A stretch of DNA of 15,009 bases from Nitrososphaerota archaeon (GCA_011605715.1 JAAOZO010000063.1:1-15009), one strand, 5' to 3'. Positions 1 to 5,710 are shown, numbered from the stretch's first letter. Translations and numbers: made by a program. The notes: generated from the sequence alone by a model not told the origin.

Positions 1-66
1 AGTTTTAGACTCCTTTATTAAATCAACTTTAAGAAATCAAAAACTTAATTAATTTCTAAACAAAAT

Positions 67-73
67 GTTAAAT
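67..73 (+). promoter_or_regulatory. Weak TATA-like element before the PH/GRAM-like gene
   Basis: The box GTTAAAT lies about 33 bases before the ATG at 103. Transcription from it would start near 95-100, giving a leaderless or nearly leaderless mRNA. This fits the absence of any GGTGA-type ribosome-binding site before that ATG. The purine-rich BRE is poor, so the call is tentative. Confidence 0.3.
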
Positions 74-102
74 CCTTCTTCCTTAAGTTAAAGCCATAGC
101 GA

Positions 103-468
103 ATGGCAGCAAGAAGATTCCTTCCATTTGATGAAAAAGTGGTTTACGAAAGTAGCGCATCTTATATTGGAGGCCATTCTAGGTGGTCTTCCAAGCTAGA
201 TGGCTTTCTTGTTTTAACAAATAAAAGGTTGTACTTTGAAGTTGTAGTTGGAGGTATATTTGATAAGAGGCCCGAACTCTTTTTTGAAGTTCCTTTAACT
301 CAAATTTCAGAAATAAAAGTTGGAAAGTACTCATCTTTAAGTAAGCCCGTACTAACTGTTGTCTACAAATCTTCTTCTGGAAATACTGAGCAACCTTCGT
401 TTCAAGTAGAAGACCCTGAAAATTGGAAATCTGCCTTTTCATCGGTGAAAGTTGGTTCTCCCTTCTAG
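103..468 (+). CDS. Small PH/GRAM-like domain protein
   Basis: This 121-residue soluble protein has no signal peptide and no membrane span. Residues about 30-50 read as a GRAM/bacterial-PH signature: a lysine-leucine-aspartate-glycine turn, a hydrophobic strand, then TNKRLYF. Alternating beta strands follow to about residue 100. Such domains bind lipids or proteins and are common as short stand-alone genes in archaea; the ligand here is unknown. The ATG at 103 has no ribosome-binding site, so translation is probably leaderless. Its downstream neighbour at 575 has its own strong promoter, so the two genes are probably separate units. The fold call rests on one short motif and general strand pattern and is moderate; an unrelated beta-barrel is possible. 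Confidence 0.7.
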   Translation: MAARRFLPFDEKVVYESSASYIGGHSRWSSKLDGFLVLTNKRLYFEVVVGGIFDKRPELFFEVPLTQISEIKVGKYSSLSKPVLTVVYKSSSGNTEQPSFQVEDPENWKSAFSSVKVGSPF

Positions 469-522
469 TGGGAAGTATCGCCATAGAGATGCTGTCGAGC
501 TACGTCATTTTTTGAGAATTTT

Positions 523-538
523 AAGAAATGTTTAAATA
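523..538 (+). promoter_or_regulatory. BRE/TATA promoter of the 68-aa membrane protein gene
   Basis: A purine-rich BRE-like stretch (AAGAAATG) runs directly into TTTAAATA at 531-538. A start site about 25 bases downstream falls near 558-560, leaving a leader of about 15 bases. That leader contains GTGAG at 565-569, a plausible ribosome-binding site for the ATG at 575. Confidence 0.55.
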
Positions 539-574
539 GTAACTTCTCAAAACTTTTTTGTAGAGTGAGATGCA

Positions 575-781
575 ATGTTTTCTAATCAAGCAAACGATAC
601 TACTGGAGCAATTTACTGGGTAATTTACATAATAGCAATTATCATGAGTTTTGTTGGTATACTGATTTCAAGCAAGATACGCCATGACAGAGAAGTTGAA
701 AGGTTTAGAAAGAGCATAATCATAGCTTCAAGAGACCCTTCTGCAGTTTGGCCAGGAATGGAACAAGAAGGGCAACAGTAG
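575..781 (+). CDS. Small single-span membrane protein, function unknown
   Basis: This 68-residue protein has a short polar N-terminus, one strong membrane span at about residues 13-33, then a basic stretch rich in K, R and H (about 34-46) and a cytosolic-looking tail. The positive-inside rule predicts an N-outside, C-inside orientation. I do not recognise a family. Evidence that it is real: a good BRE/TATA box at the right distance, a short leader with a GTGAG-type ribosome-binding site 5 bases before the ATG, and an amino-acid composition typical of a real small membrane protein. It is flanked by the PH/GRAM-like gene and the mevalonate operon, neither of which suggests a job for it. Confidence 0.65.
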   Translation: MFSNQANDTTGAIYWVIYIIAIIMSFVGILISSKIRHDREVERFRKSIIIASRDPSAVWPGMEQEGQQ

Positions 782-915
782 TTCTTTAACTAACTTCTGT
801 AACATTAGTCAAAAACAAAAATAAATTAAAATTGAACTTCAATTAGAAAGCAACTTTTCTTAGTTAAGTCATCCATAAGGAGACTTCTGACTTTAGTCGT
901 GGAGTAGGCTACTTG

Positions 916-972
916 GCTTAAATAGTTCATAGTCTATTTTATTTTATAGTAGAAAAGCAACTGCTTAAATAA
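916..972 (+). promoter_or_regulatory. Two tandem TATA boxes before the mevalonate operon
   Basis: The 9-mer GCTTAAATA occurs twice, at 916-924 and 963-971, 47 bases apart. The downstream copy is centred about 28 bases before the HMG-CoA synthase ATG at 996, so its transcript would be leaderless. This matches the lack of a ribosome-binding site there. The upstream copy would give a transcript starting near 945, with a leader of about 50 bases. An imperfect palindrome (AGTAGGCTACT, 903-913) lies just upstream of the first box. Use of both starts is inference. Confidence 0.5.
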
Positions 973-995
973 TCTAGAGATTCAGCTCTTGGTCT

Positions 996-2042
996 ATGAA
1001 GCCTCTAAGAGAAGTAGGAATCCTCGGGTTTGGCGGGTATGTTCCTATGTACAGAATAAAAGACGAAGAAATCGCGAATGTTTGGAACGCTCAGACCTCT
1101 GGTCTTCCTGTAATAGAGAAAGCTGTTCCTAGCCAAGACGAAGATGTGTTCACTATGAGTTACGAGGCGGCAAAGAACGCAATAGCGCGGGCAAAAATTA
1201 GCCCAAACTTAATTCGTGCCGTTTTTGTTGGTACAGAGTCTAAGCCTTATGCTGTAAAACCAACTGGCTCTATGCTCGTAACTTCCTTAGGCCTAGACAA
1301 CAGATCCTTAGCGGCTGAATATGAATTCGCATGCAAAGCAGGAACTGAGGCCTTTCAGTCTGCAATTGCTTTAGTCGGTAGCGGAATGCTAGAATATTCG
1401 ATGGCAATAGGAGCTGACATAGCTCAAGGTAGACCTGGCGATGAGTTAGAGTTTACCTCGGGTGCCGGAGCAGCAGCATTTATTTTTTCTAAAAAGTCCA
1501 AAGAAACAGTAGCTTTTCTAGAACACTCAGTTTCATATGTCTCAGATACTCCTGATTTTTGGAGAAGGCAAGGTCAAAAGTATCCACAACATGCGGGCAG
1601 GTTTACTGGAGAACCTGCCTACTTCAACCACATAATTTCTTCCGTAAAAACTCTGTTTGAAGAAACTGGTCTTAAGCCTAGTGATTTTAGCTATGCTGTT
1701 TTTCACCAGCCAAATACCAAGTTTCCTTTAAGAGTCGGAGAAATCCTAGGTTTCCCACCTGAAAAAATAAAGCCAGGACTTTTAAGTCCTGTAGTGGGCA
1801 ACGCATACGCTGGAATAGTACCACTTGGCCTTTCTGCTACTCTTGAAGTTGCTAAGCCAAACGAAAGGATTCTCGTGGCATCTTTTGGATCTGGAGCTGG
1901 AAGCGATGCCTTCTCATTCGTTACTCAAGAAGCTCTCGAAGAGAAAAAAAATCTTGCGCCATTAGTTTCTGACTACATAAAAAGAAAGAAATACGTTAGC
2001 TACGTAACTTATGCGCTATATAAGGGTAAGATTCCAAGGTGA
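996..2042 (+). CDS. Hydroxymethylglutaryl-CoA synthase (archaeal type)
   Basis: This enzyme condenses acetoacetyl-CoA with acetyl-CoA to HMG-CoA, the second step of the mevalonate route to archaeal isoprenoid lipids. At 348 residues it has the usual length of the short archaeal family, with two thiolase-fold halves. The catalytic triad is visible: Glu81 in GTES, nucleophile Cys113 in EFACKAGTE and His237 in FHQPN. A glycine-rich stretch, SFGSGAGSD (about 296-304), closes the CoA site. The ATG at 996 has no ribosome-binding site and lies about 28 bases after a TATA box, so leaderless translation is likely. The last codons overlap the ribosome-binding site of the thiolase gene, the start of a three-gene operon. 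In methanogens (Methanothermococcus structure) the three products form one complex that passes acetoacetyl-CoA directly between enzymes. Confidence 0.95.
   Translation: MKPLREVGILGFGGYVPMYRIKDEEIANVWNAQTSGLPVIEKAVPSQDEDVFTMSYEAAKNAIARAKISPNLIRAVFVGTESKPYAVKPTGSMLVTSLGLDNRSLAAEYEFACKAGTEAFQSAIALVGSGMLEYSMAIGADIAQGRPGDELEFTSGAGAAAFIFSKKSKETVAFLEHSVSYVSDTPDFWRRQGQKYPQHAGRFTGEPAYFNHIISSVKTLFEETGLKPSDFSYAVFHQPNTKFPLRVGEILGFPPEKIKPGLLSPVVGNAYAGIVPLGLSATLEVAKPNERILVASFGSGAGSDAFSFVTQEALEEKKNLAPLVSDYIKRKKYVSYVTYALYKGKIPR
2036..2042 (+). promoter_or_regulatory. Ribosome-binding site of the thiolase gene
   Basis: AAGGTGA overlaps the TGA stop of HMG-CoA synthase and sits 5 bases before the ATG at 2048. 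It decides the start: the in-frame GTG at 2039 lies inside this site and has none of its own. Confidence 0.65.
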
Positions 2043-2047
2043 GAGAA

Positions 2048-3193
2048 ATGAAACCAATTGTAGTTGGAGTTGGAATGACTAAAGTAGGAGAACATTGGGA
2101 TGAGTCACTAAAAAGTCTTGCAGTTGAAGCATCTTTGGAAGCAATAGATTCCTCTGGCTTAACTCCGGAAGTAATAGTTTTCTCAAATATGATGTCTGGT
2201 AGACTACAAGTACAGGATCATCTTGGGACTTTACTGGCGGACGAGCTTGGATTAAGAGGTCTTCCTGCTGTTCGTGTTGAGGCGGCATGCGCTTCTGGTG
2301 GCGTAGCTTTTCATGTTGCTTACAACATGATTAAGTCTGGCATTTACAAAGTAGCCCTTGTAGTTGGTGCAGAAAAAATGTCAGATACTTCAACAGAACA
2401 AACAACAACTGCTTTAATGACTGCTGAAGATCGCGAGTATACTGGCTTCTACGGAGCGAGTTTCGTTAGTCTAAATGCGTTAGCTCATCGTCTCTACATG
2501 GAAAAGTTCAACGTTTCAGAAGAAGAGATGGCTTCATTAGCTGTGCTTTCTCATGAAAATGGAGTTAACAATCCATTTGCAATGTATCGTAGGAAAATTT
2601 CAACAAAAGAAGTTTTAGAATCTCCTTATGTAGCTGACCCAATTCATCTCCTTGAAGCTGCTCCTATTTCAGATGGTGCAGCAGCTGTAGTTCTAGCGTC
2701 GGAAGAAGTTGCTAAAACTAAATCTTCTGTCGTTAGTGTTGAGGCTTCAACAGTAGCAACTGATGCAATAAGGTACTACGAAAGAGAAGACCTATTAACG
2801 TTCGAATCTGCTAAAAAAGCGTTCATGAACGCTGTTTCTGCTTCAAAAATAGAAAAGGATCGAATAGACATTCTGGAACTTCACGATGCATTTACAATTG
2901 TTGGCTATCTTACTCTTGAATCTGCTGGTATAGCTGAAAGAGGTAAAGCTGCTAAGCTGGTAGCAAGTAACAAGTTTACACTTTCTGATAAGCCTGCTGT
3001 AAATACTATGGGTGGCCTAAAGTCAAGAGGTCATCCAATTGGTGCAACTGGACTCTACCAAATATCTGAACTCTACTTGCAACTAACGAACAATGCAGGG
3101 AAAAATCAAGTAGATAATGCAAAAATTGGGGTTGCGTTTAATGTTGGAGGAGTAGGAACCACAACTTCTGTTAGTGTTTTAAAGAGAAGGTGA
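2048..3193 (+). CDS. Acetyl-CoA C-acetyltransferase (archaeal/SCP2-type thiolase)
   Basis: This enzyme makes acetoacetyl-CoA from two acetyl-CoA, feeding HMG-CoA synthase encoded just upstream. The 381 residues cover both thiolase halves. The nucleophile is Cys81 in EAACASGG; His279 lies in LHDAF and His329 in GHPIGATG. The second cysteine of classical biosynthetic thiolases is missing: Asn365 stands in the FNVGGVG loop, as expected for the SCP2-like archaeal class. I place the start at ATG 2048 because GGTGA lies 5 bases upstream; a GTG at 2039 would add three residues. The gene follows HMG-CoA synthase with almost no gap and precedes the DUF35 gene in the same way. The thiolase step is energetically unfavourable, which is the accepted reason for direct transfer in the three-protein complex. 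Confidence 0.92.
   Translation: MKPIVVGVGMTKVGEHWDESLKSLAVEASLEAIDSSGLTPEVIVFSNMMSGRLQVQDHLGTLLADELGLRGLPAVRVEAACASGGVAFHVAYNMIKSGIYKVALVVGAEKMSDTSTEQTTTALMTAEDREYTGFYGASFVSLNALAHRLYMEKFNVSEEEMASLAVLSHENGVNNPFAMYRRKISTKEVLESPYVADPIHLLEAAPISDGAAAVVLASEEVAKTKSSVVSVEASTVATDAIRYYEREDLLTFESAKKAFMNAVSASKIEKDRIDILELHDAFTIVGYLTLESAGIAERGKAAKLVASNKFTLSDKPAVNTMGGLKSRGHPIGATGLYQISELYLQLTNNAGKNQVDNAKIGVAFNVGGVGTTTSVSVLKRR
3187..3193 (+). promoter_or_regulatory. Ribosome-binding site of the DUF35 gene
   Basis: AAGGTGA again covers the stop codon of the preceding gene (the thiolase) and lies 5 bases before ATG 3199. The geometry is identical to the preceding junction. It argues against the in-frame GTG at 3190 as start. 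Confidence 0.65.
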
Positions 3194-3198
3194 TACTT

Positions 3199-3600
3199 AT
3201 GAGCGAGTCTGTTCCAAGGTATTGGAGAGAAATCAAAATTAGAGAGCGTCTAATTGGCTCTAAGTGTGAAGACTGTGGAAGAATAACATTTCCACCAAGA
3301 AAAGTTTGCCCATACTGCAGAAGTAGGAAATTAACTGAAGTAGAACTTCCAAAGAAAGGTAAGCTTCTAAGCTACTCTGTCGTCAGGAAGCCTCCTGCTG
3401 AGTTTGAAAAATATGCCCCCTATGTGATTGGCATAATCACTCTTGAAAATGGTGTCAACGTCATATCTCAGCTAACAGATATAGACTTAAAAGACGTAAA
3501 AATCGGCATGGAACTCGAAGGTGTTCTGAGAAAGTACAGGGAGGAAGGTGAAGAAGGCTTAATTCACTACGGAATTAAGTTTAGACCGAGAATCAAATAA
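3199..3600 (+). CDS. DUF35 zinc-ribbon/OB-fold protein of the HMG-CoA synthase-thiolase complex
   Basis: This 133-residue protein starts with a helix containing the YWREIK signature, followed by a rubredoxin-like zinc ribbon with Cys23, Cys26, Cys37 and Cys40 (CEDC and CPYC). An OB-fold beta barrel fills about residues 50-130. This is the typical two-part DUF35 layout and length. In the Methanothermococcus complex the DUF35 protein is the scaffold that holds thiolase and HMG-CoA synthase together and shapes a shared CoA site. Its place as third gene, coupled to the thiolase, supports the same role here. The ATG at 3199 is preferred over GTG 3190 because of the ribosome-binding site. The gene ends 13 bases before a convergent gene, with no obvious terminator between them. 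Confidence 0.92.
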   Translation: MSESVPRYWREIKIRERLIGSKCEDCGRITFPPRKVCPYCRSRKLTEVELPKKGKLLSYSVVRKPPAEFEKYAPYVIGIITLENGVNVISQLTDIDLKDVKIGMELEGVLRKYREEGEEGLIHYGIKFRPRIK

Positions 3601-3613
3601 CCTTTACTTCCGT

Positions 3614-3895
3614 CTATATCTCTAGTCCAAAAGCATCAAGGAAAGCTTTCATTTTTTGGTATTCGTTTAAAAAAGTATAGCCTTTCTCTGTTAGCTGATA
3701 GAGTATTTTATTTTCATCTACTACTTCTTCTATTAAACCTCTTCTTAGCAACTCTCCTATCCTCGGCTCCAATCGATCGTAGGACAAATTTGCTTTTTGC
3801 ATTATCCTAGACTTCCCTATTCTTCCTTCTTCCTTTATCGCGTTTAATATATCTACAATTATGGATAGGTTTGATCTGTATTTCTTGAAGCTCAT
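3614..3895 (-). CDS. Winged-helix DNA-binding protein (HTH_45-like)
   Basis: The 93 residues form a single archaeal winged-helix domain. Helix 1 contains IIVDILNAI; a turn with KSRIMQKANLSYDRLEPRI carries the recognition helix (about residues 30-48); LLRRGLIEEV leads into the wing; YQLTEKGYTFL is the closing strand and helix. This order matches the small stand-alone HTH_45/ArnR-like regulators of archaea. No sensor domain is present. The start codon overlaps the stop of the upstream membrane-protein gene by 4 bases (ATGA), so the two are translationally coupled and probably act together. The target is unknown; self-regulation or control of a membrane signal is inference. Confidence 0.82.
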   Translation of the reverse strand: MSFKKYRSNLSIIVDILNAIKEEGRIGKSRIMQKANLSYDRLEPRIGELLRRGLIEEVVDENKILYQLTEKGYTFLNEYQKMKAFLDAFGLEI

Positions 3896-4494
3896 TTTTC
3901 AACTTTCTTTGTTTCACTTAACATAACTATAAAGAGTATTAATCCAAGAAACCTAAAAGAATTTTCTAAAACTAAAGCTACTCCAAACCTCATTCTAATA
4001 AAGTAACTCATGTGGCTTAAGCTTAATAAAAAGTAACCTAAGCTCACTATCATCTGACTTCTTTTTCTTGAGTTAATATATCTTATTAGTACAGAAAGTG
4101 ATAAGTACAGAAGTATGAGCGCGTTTATAAAGTTAATTCCAGTTGAAATCATAAAAAACGGAACAAGCTCAAGACTTTCTTCAATTGATTCGTAAGAAGT
4201 TTTAAGCTGGTAGTAAAGTAACACCAAGTAGGAAACGAGACTTAGTATACTTTGAAGCATCTCTGAAAAGGCATTTACAGGAATTGCCGTTCTCACAGAG
4301 CTTAAAATGGTTTCGACGAGAATAATACTTCTAAGCAAGCTCGAGGTTCCAATTAACAGGAAGGCAATTTCGTAACCCAAAAAGATTTTCTCACCTGAGA
4401 GGTTATAGTTTCTTAGTGCTCTTAAAGCCACTACTATTGCAAGTACTCCAGAAGCAAACTCAAAAGTAGGATACAGCATTAGGAAAATGTTCAT
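3892..4494 (-). CDS. Six-span membrane protein coupled to the winged-helix regulator
   Basis: This 200-residue protein has about six hydrophobic spans, near residues 4-23, 38-60, 80-96, 110-133, 146-165 and 173-195. The loops are short, and the basic ones (RKRSQ near 143, the lysine-rich C-terminus) point to the cytosol. I recognise no family. The gene is first in a two-gene minus-strand unit, overlapping the winged-helix gene by 4 bases. A membrane protein paired with a small DNA-binding protein may form a sensor and effector, but nothing in the sequence names a signal. The ATG at 4494 has no well-spaced ribosome-binding site, so the leader is short. The promoter lies just beyond the tRNA-Cys 3' end. 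Confidence 0.72.
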   Translation of the reverse strand: MNIFLMLYPTFEFASGVLAIVVALRALRNYNLSGEKIFLGYEIAFLLIGTSSLLRSIILVETILSSVRTAIPVNAFSEMLQSILSLVSYLVLLYYQLKTSYESIEESLELVPFFMISTGINFINALILLYLSLSVLIRYINSRKRSQMIVSLGYFLLSLSHMSYFIRMRFGVALVLENSFRFLGLILFIVMLSETKKVEK

Positions 4495-4527
4495 CCTTGA
4501 CTTTTCAGTACCTTTTGTAAGAAATTA

Positions 4528-4550
4528 GCTTTTAAATGCTTTTAATAAAG
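4528..4550 (-). promoter_or_regulatory. Tandem TATA-like boxes of the minus-strand pair
   Basis: Read on the plus strand, GCTTTTAAAT (4528-4537) and GCTTTTAAT (4539-4547) are near-repeats 11 bases apart. On the minus strand they give ATTTAAAAGC and ATTAAAAGC. Starts near 4507 or 4519 would leave a leader of about 12-25 bases before the ATG at 4494. The boxes touch the 3' end of the tRNA gene, so the same A+T-rich stretch may also help end the tRNA transcript. Confidence 0.45.
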
Positions 4551-4639
4551 AGCCAGGGAGGGGATTTGAACCCCTATAGAATGGGTCTGCAGCCCATCGC
4601 CTCTCAGTTGACAAAATCACCTGGTTCGGCCACCCTGGC
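4551..4639 (-). tRNA. tRNA-Cys (GCA) with an oversized D-loop, probable small intron
   Basis: The arms fold cleanly: a 7-bp acceptor (GCCAGGG with CCCTGGC), a 5-bp anticodon stem (ATGGG with CCCAT) around CTGCAGA (anticodon GCA), a 5-base variable loop and a 5-bp T-stem around TTCAAAT. The discriminator is U (4551), as expected for tRNA-Cys, and CCA is not encoded. The D-arm is abnormal: between GCC (4630-4628) and GGC (4601-4599) lie 26 bases (4627-4602), about 13 more than usual. The extra bases can form a small hairpin (CAG with CTG, TGA with TCA, loop TTTTG). A non-canonical D-loop intron is the likely cause, since such introns are common in Thermoproteota, but I could not draw a strict bulge-helix-bulge motif. 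Confidence 0.93.
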
Positions 4640-4662
4640 CCATCTAAAGAAGCTACTTCAGC

Positions 4663-4673
4663 TTTAAATAAAT
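4663..4673 (-). promoter_or_regulatory. TATA box of tRNA-Cys
   Basis: On the minus strand a GAAAA-rich BRE precedes TTTATTTAAA. Its centre lies about 28 bases from the tRNA 5' end, so transcription would begin at or within a few bases of the mature 5' end. Confidence 0.6.
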
Positions 4674-4714
4674 TTTCTTTTTACCTTCTAACCCCTTTGA
4701 ATTTCAAAGGATAC

Positions 4715-4723
4715 AGTTAAATA
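4715..4723 (+). promoter_or_regulatory. TATA box of the HTH regulator gene
   Basis: AGTTAAATA is centred about 28 bases before ATG 4748. The expected start is at about 4745-4748, giving a leaderless mRNA. The upstream ATG at 4724 would lie before the transcript start, so this box helps decide the start codon. Confidence 0.5.
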
Positions 4724-4747
4724 ATGAACCTTTACATTGTTATTACT

Positions 4748-5095
4748 ATGGATGTGCAGTGTGAACGCTTTGTGAAGTATGCTCTACCTGCTATAAGAGC
4801 GCTAGTTGCAAAACGCTTGATAGAGGAAAAAAAGATGTCTCAAACAGAAGTTGCTAGTTTTTTAGGTGTTTCTCAAGCTTCAATAAGCCAATATTTAAGT
4901 TCGAAAAGGGGTAAAAGATTAGTTAAAGAAATTTCAAGTGTACCTGAGCTGAAAACTGCTATAAACAGACTGGCTGAGATGTTGATAGATAAGAATTGCT
5001 CTGAAGAAGAAAAGTCAAAGGCTGTATGCTCTGTTTGTAAACTAGTTGGAGAAAAAGTCTTGTCTAGTGCAAAAATTCTTCCTGCAAAATCTTAA
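4748..5095 (+). CDS. Small XRE-like HTH regulator with conserved-looking cysteines (COG2522-like)
   Basis: The 115-residue protein has a helix-turn-helix at about residues 31-55 (MSQTEVASFLGVSQASISQYLS), typical of XRE-like archaeal regulators. The N-terminal stretch C5-E-R-F-V-K-Y-A-L-P-A-I-R-A and the C-terminal cysteines Cys84, Cys94 and Cys97 (CSVC) resemble COG2522 proteins. Four cysteines in such a short protein suggest metal or Fe-S binding and a redox or metal signal; this is inference. I prefer ATG 4748 because the TATA box at 4715 predicts transcription from about there; ATG 4724 would add eight residues and overlaps the promoter. The gene is divergent from tRNA-Cys and has a long gene-free stretch downstream. 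Confidence 0.82.
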   Translation: MDVQCERFVKYALPAIRALVAKRLIEEKKMSQTEVASFLGVSQASISQYLSSKRGKRLVKEISSVPELKTAINRLAEMLIDKNCSEEEKSKAVCSVCKLVGEKVLSSAKILPAKS

Positions 5096-5136
5096 ACGAA
5101 TCTACTTGACTTTTCGCTAAAGCTATCACGAATTTG

Positions 5137-5176
5137 GTTTTTAAGCCATAGCAGAAAAATTTTTGATCTTTTTAAG
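5137..5176 (+). terminator. Poly-T stretches after the HTH regulator gene
   Basis: Runs of five T occur around 5138, 5159 and 5169 (two in repeated TTTTTAAGCC). Archaeal polymerases stop at such T-tracts without a stem. The distance of 45-80 bases after the stop codon is plausible for a 3' end, but there is no further support. Confidence 0.35.
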
Positions 5177-5246
5177 CCTAATTTACTCTAAACATCTCTC
5201 TGTTAACTTAAGCTTCATACCATCGCCCCTCTAAGCTTTTGAATTA

Positions 5247-5290
5247 GTTTAATTACTTCCTCTTGGTTAAACAAATGAAGTAAATTAAGC
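5247..5290. repeat. 13-bp hairpin with one bulge
   Basis: Bases 5247-5259 pair with 5277-5290, with a single bulged A at 5284 and one G-T pair, around a 17-base loop (5260-5276). It is the weaker of the two long stems in this spacer. Confidence 0.45.
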
Positions 5291-5427
5291 CATCTCCAAA
5301 CATGATCAAGTCTGCAAACTTTCTTATTGCAAGAAAAGTAATAGTCGTATTTCAGTTCTATCCTTTAAGACCTGTACTTGTCTTTCTATTAGTTCAAAGA
5401 ACAGAATTCATAAGTTCGATGAACAAG

Positions 5428-5457
5428 ATTTAAACTTCTACATGCTTCTACGTAGAA
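5428..5457 (+). promoter_or_regulatory. TATA-like box plus 12-bp palindrome
   Basis: ATTTAAAC (5428-5435) is followed by the perfect palindrome TTCTACGTAGAA (5446-5457), whose left half belongs to a direct repeat CTTCTAC (5435-5441 and 5445-5451). Transcription would begin near 5458 and run into the 60-base hairpin at 5530, so this could be the promoter of a short untranslated RNA. That use is inference. Confidence 0.3.
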
Positions 5458-5529
5458 AATAACGCCTTAGTGTTGAACTTCTTTCAACGAAAACTTTAAT
5501 AGCATTTGAAGCTTTTCTATAACTTAGTT

Positions 5530-5589
5530 ACTAAGTAAAGAGCGTAGAGAACTAAAGAAAGATTAGTTCTCTGCCTCTTTAAGCTTAGT
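5530..5589. repeat. 60-base hairpin with a 25-bp stem
   Basis: Pairs are 5546-5555 with 5563-5572 (10 bp), 5544-5545 with 5573-5574 (one G-T pair), 5536-5542 with 5575-5581 (7 bp) and 5530-5535 with 5584-5589 (6 bp). Only C5543 and A5582-G5583 are bulged. The loop is AGAAAGA (5556-5562). A further 7-bp stem (5512-5518 with 5602-5608) could enclose it. This is far beyond what chance gives in a spacer of this size and suggests a structured RNA or a mobile-element end. Confidence 0.65.
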
Positions 5590-5665
5590 TCAAAGATCAT
5601 AAGAAAAGGTAATCCTTGGCCTAGAAAAACCTTAAGTTAACAGAGCACTCTCGAGCTAAGAAAAA

Positions 5666-5698
5666 GTTTTTATAAGGCCAATTATTTATTGAATAATT
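5666..5698 (+). promoter_or_regulatory. Upstream TATA box with inverted repeat
   Basis: A purine-rich AAAAAG stretch leads into TTTTTATAA (5667-5675), followed by the inverted repeat AATTATT (5680-5686) and AATAATT (5692-5698) with a 5-base spacer. The layout copies that of the proximal promoter about 50 bases downstream. It could drive a longer leader for the transporter gene. Confidence 0.4.
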
Positions 5699-5710
5699 TA
5701 AGAATAGTGG

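Larger units (their letters stand above)
5389..5603 (+). repeat. Imperfect direct repeat pair
   Basis: TTAGTTCAAAGA followed by TCATAAG occurs twice. In the first copy (5389-5414) seven bases separate the two parts; in the second (5585-5603) they are adjacent. A TCTTT stretch precedes both copies. The second copy forms part of the right arm of the long hairpin, hinting that the block arose by internal duplication. Confidence 0.45.
5198..5645. repeat. Element of about 450 bases bounded by a 15-bp perfect inverted repeat
   Basis: CTCTGTTAACTTAAG at 5198-5212 is the exact reverse complement of CTTAAGTTAACAGAG at 5631-5645. The match stops on both sides. The block between contains both long hairpins and the direct repeat. 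The layout resembles a miniature non-autonomous element, or the closing stem of a long RNA. No transposase lies nearby, and I see no clear target duplication; ACTCT occurs near both ends but at different distances. Confidence 0.45.

Noticed and set aside
179..484. Minus-strand open frame of about 100 codons opposite the PH/GRAM-like gene
   Set aside because: It covers a plausible plus-strand gene with a recognisable domain motif; its own protein lacks any familiar pattern.
4599..4630. Reading the tRNA as a pseudogene because of the D-arm
   Set aside because: Every other stem, the anticodon loop, the T-loop and the U discriminator are intact and a good promoter is present.
92..5152. AAGCCATAGC present at about 92-101 and 5143-5152
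   Set aside because: Two copies of a 10-mer in a window of this size and composition is close to chance, and the contexts differ.
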